Source of the DNA: Verticillium longisporum
Taxonomy: Eukaryota; Ascomycota; Sordariomycetes; Glomerellales; Plectosphaerellaceae
DNA length: 64,000 bases
Reading direction: 5' to 3'
Assembly: GCA_019188255.1 (NCBI GenBank)
Contig: JAETXT010000003.1
Location: 1,426,001-1,490,000, forward strand
In this document: in pieces, positions 57,062 to 64,000 of the stretch
Layout: each line of letters starts with the position of its first letter
Numbering within the stretch: position 1 is the stretch's first letter
Notes under the pieces: model-generated
The model's input: only the letters and a program-made list of their open reading frames with translations
Told to the model about the DNA's origin: nothing
Database searches by the model: none
Position numbers and translations under genes: made by a program

Positions 57062-58118
57062 TTATAGTATCGAGAAGGTCCCCCATGCATGCCAGTCTAT
57101 GGCAATTCCGAGGGGACGACGTCAGAACGAGGTACTCGAGCTTGGGACCCCCGGCGCCGGCTTGAACCAAAGGCACACGGAGAAGTCCATCGCGTCGAGG
57201 AAGAGGGCGCCCTTTGGCTTCACAGCGTCAACGCCTTCTTGCAGAGCATATCCGCCGGGTCAAGGGCGTAGGGGCCAGCGGAGGGACTTATCTGTTGCGT
57301 TTCGGCCTCCGCCTCGCTGAAGAGGTACAGACAGTCTATTGAGGGACTCGCCGTACAACTGATCACCGCTGGAGGCGTTCCTGCAGTGCCAGCGCTCGCT
57401 GTGCAGCGCGTCGAGGTTCGCGAGGCACGTGCTGATGAGTCTGGCGATGGAGGCCGAGCCGACGGGGCGGTGGGACTGGCGCCGTATGACGAGCTTCGTG
57501 ACGAGGCGTTGGGGGCATGTGCTGCTCCTCTCCAGTGACGCGGATGATCTTAAACAAAGTGGGACACCCCGGGCCGCAGACGGTGGCGAAGGTCCGCGGC
57601 CTCCTGCCGTGCCTGCCGCAGTGCTGTGTCTGCTGTCGAGGATGCTGCATCTGACCCGGCACGCGTCTTCGCGGACGGGACGCGGAGCCCGCACGTGTTT
57701 CATGGGCAGCGTGATGCCGGCCGTAAATGGATAGTGTGCCGTCAAGCTAAGTTCGTCGGACGTCTGCTTCGCGTCGCTGGGCGAGTATACGGCGAGATCC
57801 AGCGCCAGGCCGCCGCGGCGCTCGGGCGACGGCGACCATGGTGCGAAGAGCTTCAGCAGTCTCGCCAGCGCCTAGAGGAACGCGCGGGCGGTCTCCTGCT
57901 TCGTCTCGCGGCTTTCAGACGGCCTGGCATTGCCTGAACATCGTCGCGTGAGCGGCTCGCTCGTGGGGGTTTGATTCTAGCGTTTCGTGACCTTTCCTTA
58001 CCAAGTTGAAGATGACCCACCGGAGCTCGTTTGGAAGATCTGACCAGGTCGCGGCAGCCATCATGAGGTAGTTCTTCCGGTCGTCGTATGGTGTCAAGGA
58101 TTGCAGCATGCAAAGCAT
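57062..58118 (-). pseudogene. Degenerate F-box/DUF6546-like gene
   Basis: Coding traces in changing frames on the minus strand. From ATG 58118: MLCMLQSLTPYDDRKNYLMM and an F-box-like WSDLPNELRWVIFNLV, then a possible intron (GTAAGG 58001 to CCAG 57924). Next come ETKQETARAFL, an in-frame TAG at 57874-57872, ALARLLKLFAPWSPSPERRG and LALDLAVYSPSDAKQ. Then VTKLVIRRQSHRPVGSASIA, ISTCLANLDALHSERWHCRN, and after further shifts LYLFSEAEAETQQ and KLEYLVLTSSPLG. The 'LALDLAVYSPSDA' and 'VTKLVIRRQ..R' words resemble the fungal F-box/DUF6546 family as I remember it. At least two frame shifts and one stop separate the pieces. I judge it a pseudogene; base-calling errors could explain the shifts but less easily the stop. 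Confidence 0.5.
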
Positions 58119-58306
58119 GGGCTTTCATGGACAGAATAAGTACGACTTCCTTCATATATGTACGCATATATCTACAGAGGCTTTTGGTAAACTCAACGTA
58201 ACGCACTTGGAGCGCCACGAAGGTACCCGAGATATTTGTGACCTTGGGATAGGAGCCCAAACTCTGCCGGATCATCGGAATGAGACACCACATAAAGCAC
58301 CGCGTC

Positions 58307-61064
58307 TCAGACAGGCATGGCCGAGATGGGCTTGACAGGCCATTCATACCGCCTCGTAAACGGTACGCTGAACGACCACTCTCCCGAGCTGACAATCTCG
58401 GTCCTCGGTTCGTCGCCAGGGATCACGACCTCCATCTCCGTAGTCGGCGGCACAACCACGTCAATGGTAAGCGTCAAGTTGCCCTCGTTGCCCTCGAGCC
58501 GCCACGAACTGGCGACCCGTCCATAGGGCGTCAGATGCTCTGCCCTCGCCCACGTGAAGTCTCCACCAACCTCTGGCTCCGTCCTTGCTCTCTTCCACCC
58601 AGCTTCCGCCCGCTTGAGACCGGCAAGACGCTCGGCCATGAATTTGGCCACGGCGCCGTACGCGTAGTGGTTGAAGCTCGTCATGTCGCCCGGGTTGACG
58701 CTGCCGTCGGGGCGCATGCTGTCCCAGCGCTCCCACATGGTCGTCGCGCCCATGGTGACGGGGTACAGCCACGACGGACACGCCCGCGCAGTCAGCATGG
58801 CATACGCGACGTCGGAGTGGCCCGTCCGGGCCAGCGCCTCGCAGATGTACGGGGTGCCAGCGAAGCCGGTACCGACGCGGAACGTGTTGCGCCGGACAAT
58901 CTCGGCAAGGCGGTCACCGGCGCGGCCAAGTTGAGCGGGTGTCAGGAGGTTAAACGTGATGGCGAGAGCGTAGGCAGTCTGCGTGTCCGACGGGAGGCGG
59001 CCGTTTGGCGACACGTACTCGGCGGCGAACTCGAGACGGCATGCGGCCTCTTGACGGTAACGGGTCGCATCGAGCTCTTTGCCTAGCAAGCCGGCGATCT
59101 GTGACATGGCGTCGAGAGAGTAGATGAGGAACGCATTGGCGACCAGAGGAGGGTCGGTCACGGCCTTCCAGGGCTCATGAGGGGACGCGTTTGGGTCCAA
59201 CCAGTCCTGAAAAGATCAGCAAACAATCACACAACCACATGTCCAGTAGTCAGTCGACTTACACCAAGTTGAGGGGCGGCAAAATCCCACAGATGTACAC
59301 TGCCAGTTTTGTTCTTCGGCATGGCATCAAGCCAAGCGACCATGGAGTCATATTGCGGGATGAGCACGTTCAGATCATTCGTCTCTTCCCAGAGGGCCCA
59401 AGGCGCGAGGATGGTCACGTCATTTCAGATGGCAGCCGGCCAGATCTTGCCCCAGATAAAGTGCCCCTGAACGACGTTCAGCACGACCATGGGCGGCACG
59501 CCGTCCTGCCGCTTCTGTTCGTCCCACAAGTCGCGGAGCCAGTTCTTGAGGATCCCCGTGCAATCGTAGATGAAGGTCGCCGTCGGCGCGAATAGGGCGA
59601 GATCGCCGGTCCAGCCCAGCCGCTCATCGCGCTGGGGACAGTCGGTCGGCACCGAAAGAAAGTTGCCCCGCATACCCCAGCGGACGTTGGAGTACAGCTT
59701 GTTGAGCATTTCGTCGGAGCAGGTGAAGTTTCCCGCCTCTTCCATGTCGGTATTGCATTGCAGACCACAGCCTCGAGTGAGTCCAGGATGTCAATATCTG
59801 CGGATGGCCAGTCGTCGACCTGGGCATAGCGAAAGCCGTGGAAGGTGAAGCGAGGCTCGTACGATTCGCCGGCCTCATCACCACGGAGGGCGTAGATGTC
59901 CCGGGCCTTGCAGTCACGCAGCGGCCGGATGCCGAGCTCGCCCTTTTCGAGAACCTCGGCGTGCAGCAGGGTGATTTTGTGGCCGCGGGGACCTCTGACT
60001 TTGTTGACCCGAAGGTAGCCAACGAGGTTCTGCCCAAAGTCAAGCACCGTCTTTCCGGACGGGGTCGTAATCTTTTCGTTGGGCTTGACGATTTCGAGGC
60101 GTCGAACCGGCTCGGCGTCACCTGCATGGAACTGGACGGTATCTGCGATCGGGGGCAGGGTATCGACTGCGGCCCATCCCTTGGCTTCGAAGCCAGGGAT
60201 CGACCAGCCCGGTACCTCGGCCGTCGCGTCGTACAGTTCGCCGTCGTAAATCTCGGATCGCTGGACCGGGCCTTTGTTGACGGTCCAGGTGTCGTCGGTG
60301 GTGATTGTACGAGTCGAGCCGTCGTCAAAGACAAATCTTCAATTGCGCCAATACGGCGGTTCTCGGCCCCAGATATTACGGCGGCCGCCCTCGAAACCGA
60401 TACGTCCCTTGAACCAACCCTCGGCAACGCGGACGCCGAGACAATTGTCCCGCGAAGAAAGAAGATCCGTCACGTCATGTGTCTGGTAAATCAGCTGGGC
60501 GTCATAGGACGTCCAGCCCGGCGCGAGAAAGTGATCGCCGACCCTCCTCCCGTTGATCTCAGCCTAATACACGCCCAGCGCCGTGATGTAAAGCCTCGCA
60601 GACTGCACCGGCGCGTCAAACGTAAAGTTCTTCCGGAAGAGATCCTCGGGCAGGGGCGTCTCAATGTCGTCGCCGGCCCACGGCGCAGAGATCAGCTGCC
60701 CCGACCAGTCTCTCCGATGCAAGAGTCCCGTCTCAAGGATAGCGGGATCGCTCCAGGCGGTGTGTTCCTGCTGTGCCTGTTGGCGGGCGCGCACGCTGAC
60801 GCTGCATCGCGTGCGGGAGGCCAGCGGCTGCTCGAGCGGCCAGGGCACGAGGCGGGATTCTGGGGAGATGACCTTGACGCTGCCGAGGTGGTTGACTTGG
60901 GCGCCGATGATGCGTTCAATCTTGACCTCGTATTCTTCCTGCGAGAAGTTGTTCGGGGTCTCTGCGAAGCGCCATGATAAGCGCGGCCTGGTGTCGTCGA
61001 CTCCGAGAGCCTGGCCTGGTCTGTGATGCTCGAAGCGGACGTCTGTAACGGTTGGTAACGACAT
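58307..61064 (-). pseudogene. GH78 alpha-L-rhamnosidase, interrupted by two stop codons and frame shifts
   Basis: Exon 1 61064-59263, an intron (GTAAGT to TCAG), exon 2 59206-58307. It starts MSLPTVTDVRFEHHRPGQAL, with no signal peptide. Family features: WSGQLISAPWAG, FRKNFTFDAPVQSARLYITA, EINGRRVGDHFLAPGWTSYD, RVAEGWFKGRIGF, VLDFGQNLVGYLRV, FTFHGFRYAQV, VPTDCPQRDERLGWTGD (active-site region), GDMTSFNHYAYGAVAKFM. Breaks: in-frame TAG at 60566-60564 (after ITALGVY), local shifts around 60340-60380, one A missing near 59758 (CAATACC), and in-frame TGA at 59427-59425 where the family has Trp (WPAAI-stop-NDVTILAPW). Both stops are one C-to-T change, in CpA context, from CAG and TGG. With one A restored the exons total 2703 bases, about 900 codons. 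Confidence 0.85.
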
Positions 61065-62098
61065 GATAGCGGGTTCAAGTGTCAGGAAGAAGACTGCAAC
61101 TCGGCCCAAGGTGATGTGGATGATGTAGGAGGAAAGGTCGACTGAGAGCCGCCATCGGGTTCATGGACCTATTTGTCGAGGTCGCGTCATGGCCCCCTCC
61201 TCCTCTTCAGTCTCCGATCCGGGGAATCCATGGACTCGGTGCAAGTATTCACGGCATCGGTCGAGATGAAACCGAAGTAATCCCTATGGAATAGCGATGG
61301 ATCGTCACTAAGAACACCGGATGGAAAGCCAAGGAGAGAAGCTAGGCTGATGACGAGCCCCTCCTCCTTGCGTGTGAACCCAATGAACGCCATGAGGAAG
61401 GAGTATACATCCGAGAAATGCTTCCGAATTATACTTCCGAGACGCTCACCAAGAATATCCGAACATGACCCACTTGTTCGCTTGAAGAAACGATTCGTCC
61501 GCCACACTGAAGAATGACTATTGGCCATGAGGAGCTCTTTATTCTCCGAGCACATCCATTGTACCATCATCTCACACAGTTACACAACATCCCCTGTCAC
61601 GGCCTCCAAGCTGCCTGCCATATCTGCCAAATCACGGCAGTGTCACCTCATGTACAACAAGTCGTCGATTCGCCCCTTCGTAAAAGCTACAACACCGCGA
61701 AATATCCCCCATCTCCTCCTCTTCTTAACGAGTAACGAGCTCGCTTCAAACCACGGCCTATCCATGATACCTTCTACGTCCATTCATGCCTGTCATGACA
61801 TTGCAACCGAGGCCCGGAAATAAAGAGAACTGGGAGTGAACCCCGTGAAATCCCAGGGCGTAACATGAACCAGAGGGGGAAAAGGGAGGGGGTATACAAG
61901 ATGACCATGAAAACGCGCCAAGACGGCAGAACCCAATGCATGAAAGAACACCCCTGAGATGCAAAATAAACCAAAAAAAAAAAAAAAAAAGAACGGCAGT
62001 TGGCCAGCCGCGGAAAACTCCCCAGCGTTGGCTGGATGCAGAAAGGGGGAAATAAAAGGGATAAAATGTAAGAACACGTGGATGGCCCCCCGCAACCC
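61065..62098. other. Intergenic region with an A18 run
   Basis: About 1 kb between the GH78 start and the MNN10 stop. An uninterrupted run of about 18 A lies at 61973-61990, roughly 110 bases beyond the MNN10 stop and so reading as a T-run in the transcript direction, plausibly part of its 3' end. No gene was recognised. Confidence 0.55.
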
Positions 62099-63597
62099 TC
62101 ACAGCCTGACGTGCTGACCCGTCAATTTGAACCAGAGGACGGCAATGAGGTCCTCCTTGAAGCGCTCCCAGAGATTGCGGTTCAGGTAATAGCTCAGCTG
62201 GCGGAAGTGGAACATCTCGCCCCAACAGTCGCGGCCCCACTCGCAGCCCGCCATGTTGACGACAAAGTCGCGCTCGTCCTGGCTGTAATGGTAGCGCGGG
62301 TCCTTGCCGTCGTCGCCGCAGGCGCCGGCGGGGAAGGCGTTGATCGAGCGCTGTGGGAGGAAGGCCGTGTGCTGACGCACCCACGGCTGCGTGCTGTACA
62401 TCTGCTGCAGCGCGTCCTGCTCCTTGTGCGTCCAGTCCATGTGCTTCTGTTCGTAGGCGACGGGATCCCACCAGATGTCCATGAGCTGGTCCGAGACGGC
62501 GCCACGCCTCAGGAACCAGGAACCGAGGTTGAAGCCGGCGCAGTCCTGGGAGAGGATAAGGTTGATAGATTCCGGCTTGCCGTCGCCCACGGGGCTGCGG
62601 GACAAGGGGTCGAGATATTCCTCGGCGAAGGGATGCGAAATGTTGAGGGGATTGAATTCGTTAATGTCGCGATACGTGTTCTTCGCAAGGTTGTTGAAGA
62701 TATGGCTCTGCAGTGAGTACGAGGGCTCCATGATGAAGGTGTTGAGGTCCAGCCACCAGACCCTGTGATGCCACGTTAGCCGAGACAATCAAACGGTGAA
62801 CGAAAGCCACTCACCATTCTGCCTTTGGGTATTTCCTCAAGGCATTGCGTACGTAGTCAACCTTCTCCCAGCCCTCGCGCCACTCGTGCGCATATCGCTT
62901 CTTGGTGCTCATGTCGACGATTTCCAGTTCGTAGGCCCACCGGGCGGCGTACGCTTTCTTGTTCTTGACGCTGTCTCTCTCTATCGCCCATTCTCGCGCG
63001 CCCTTCCATTCCATGACGCCGCCTCCGACATTCGCCGCCAGAACGATGACGTACTTTTGGCCTCCGCCGAGCCATGACGTCCGTCGCCAGTGGTAGACGA
63101 GAGCTGCCCGAACTATTAGCTGCCGATGCATGCGCCTAGACAGAGGCTGGCCTCGACTTACGACTGTGATAAAAGACCCAGACGGCGAAGAGTATGAAGA
63201 AGAGTATGGCCAGACGGATCTTTGTCTTCCTCTTCATGCGAGCGGCCCGCCTCTGCATCCTCCCGACGAGAGGCAGGTTCTGTACGGACCATGGCCCATG
63301 GTTTTGCTTGTCCTTGAAACCTCCGTACGGCGGCTGACTTGCTTGGCCGAAGCGCGGCAGGCTGCTCGAGATGCGGCGCATGTGACGCTGGAAGAAGCCC
63401 TGGTTGTGCGTCGAGAAGGACGGGTAGCCAGTGACGCCGAGAGTCCTCATCTTGGTGGCCTCCCATGGCGCAGAGATGCCGCCGGGCGAGGCGAAGGGAA
63501 AGGAGCCAGTCGGGCTGTTGCGACCGCTGTTGTAGTTGAGGCCGGGACTCGCCCAGCCGCCGCCGGGATGGGGTGACGGGCTGCGCGAGAGAGACAT
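62099..63597 (-). CDS. MNN10: MNN10/MNN11-type alpha-1,6-mannosyltransferase (GT34)
   Basis: Golgi enzyme of the mannan polymerase complex that elongates N-glycan outer chains. Exons 63597-63162, 63112-62815 and 62762-62099, total 1398 bases, 465 residues, no frame shift. Type II membrane layout: a Ser/Pro-rich cytosolic N-terminus (MSLSRSPSPHPGGGW), the basic MQRRAARMKRKTKIR and a helix LAILFFILFAVWVFYHS. The GT34 domain has KYVIVLAANVGGGVMEWKG, KRYAHEWREGWEKVDYVRNA, the WVWWLDLNTFIMEP segment around the DxN/DxD-like metal site, LILSQDCAGFNLGSWFLRRG, DALQQMY, and GCEWGRDCWGEMFHFRQLSY. The start codon is chosen because the N-terminal motif matches fungal MNN10 proteins as I recall them. Confidence 0.93.
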
Positions 63598-64000
63598 GGG
63601 ATCGGGCTCGGCGGGGGTGCCTGCAGGAAAGAAAGGGGACACAACGTCAGCAAGCGAAATCTTGTCAGACACGAGAAGGTTGTGCGGAGGGAGGAGAAAA
63701 CCAAGGGAGACGCGGTTGGGACGAACGACATTGGCGACAGTGTTGGGCACGTACCTGGTATGGGCGGCAGGTTTGAAGATTGGCCCTGCACCCCCAGGTA
63801 CTGGGGGCCGCGGCGTTCAGCGGAGGCGACGTCAATGCCCAAGCTGAGGGAGGAGCGACGGCGTTGATGAGAAGCGGGGGTCGTCGATCGTTGGCCGACG
63901 ACACGGAGGACGAGGACGAGGCGGCTGGGGGGATGGAGGCGCCAGGTTGGTGGAATGCGGGTGTTGTTACCGGAGGACGGGGATCCTCCAGGTGACAACG
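63598..64000. promoter_or_regulatory. Upstream region of MNN10
   Basis: 403 bases to the window edge. Open frames in all directions are motif-free; a GTACGT-type donor on the minus strand near 63754 and a CTGCAG acceptor near 63622 could mark a 5'-UTR intron. Confidence 0.35.

Noticed and set aside
59425..60566. Programmed stop-codon readthrough in the GH78 gene
   Set aside because: The stops are followed by GCT and AAT, not by the CTA context known to favour readthrough, and frame shifts are also present.
61973..61990. A18 run as a retrotransposon tail
   Set aside because: No element body, target-site duplication or reverse-transcriptase trace beside it; its position fits the MNN10 3' end.
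49448..64000. Secondary-metabolite or carbohydrate-utilisation gene cluster
   Set aside because: The rhodopsin-like protein, DUF3292, GH78 and MNN10 share no pathway, and no backbone enzyme, transporter or pathway regulator is present.

Overview
The window is nuclear DNA of a filamentous ascomycete, most likely a sordariomycete. This rests on short phase-0/1/2 introns with GTRNGT donors and GCTAAC-type branch sites, gene-dense GC-rich coding sequence, and a fungal gene set: ATP10, GOS1, PRP5, CYB2, CSN4, MNN10, PTH11-type rhodopsin-like protein, DUF3292, DUF3712, GH16 and GH78. There are no prokaryotic operons, no CRISPR array, no rRNA, and no tRNA that I could support. Names come from recognising protein motifs; no database was searched.

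Layout. 0-6 kb: branched-chain 2-oxoacid dehydrogenase E2 (cut by the left edge) divergent from ATP10, then GOS1 divergent from RPL35. 5.9-11.7 kb: a long stretch without a recognisable gene. 11.7-21.2 kb: a Zap1/ZafA-like zinc-finger regulator with a long upstream region, a small MGSVCGKE protein predicted to be acylated, and the splicing helicase PRP5. 21.2-34 kb: an HCNGP/SAP30BP-like splicing factor, a DUF3712 membrane protein, a 78-residue protein, flavocytochrome b2 divergent from the Fe-S co-chaperone JAC1, and a secreted-looking DJ-1/PfpI protein. 34-51 kb: COP9 subunit 4, an SGNH hydrolase, an F-box/LRR-like protein, a small protein, a SNF2 helicase lacking its ATPase half, a GH16 glucanase and a rhodopsin-like membrane protein. 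51-54 kb: nothing recognised. 54-64 kb: a DUF3292 protein, a degenerate F-box/DUF6546-like gene, a GH78 rhamnosidase with premature stops, and the mannosyltransferase MNN10.

Functional links. Several neighbours are head-to-head pairs with related jobs: two mitochondrial proteins (E2/ATP10), two splicing factors (PRP5/HCNGP-like), and CYB2/JAC1. Shared promoters are plausible but unproven. The genes otherwise look like ordinary housekeeping and secretory functions. I did not find a convincing undescribed system or a biosynthetic cluster.

The strongest unexpected signal is technical or evolutionary. At least thirteen otherwise well-conserved genes are broken by one-base shifts, mostly at short C, G, A or T runs. 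In many of them adding back the missing base(s) makes the total coding length exactly divisible by three, so most shifts look like homopolymer undercalls in the assembly. Two adjacent genes at 57-61 kb differ from this: they carry in-frame stop codons as well and may be real pseudogenes.
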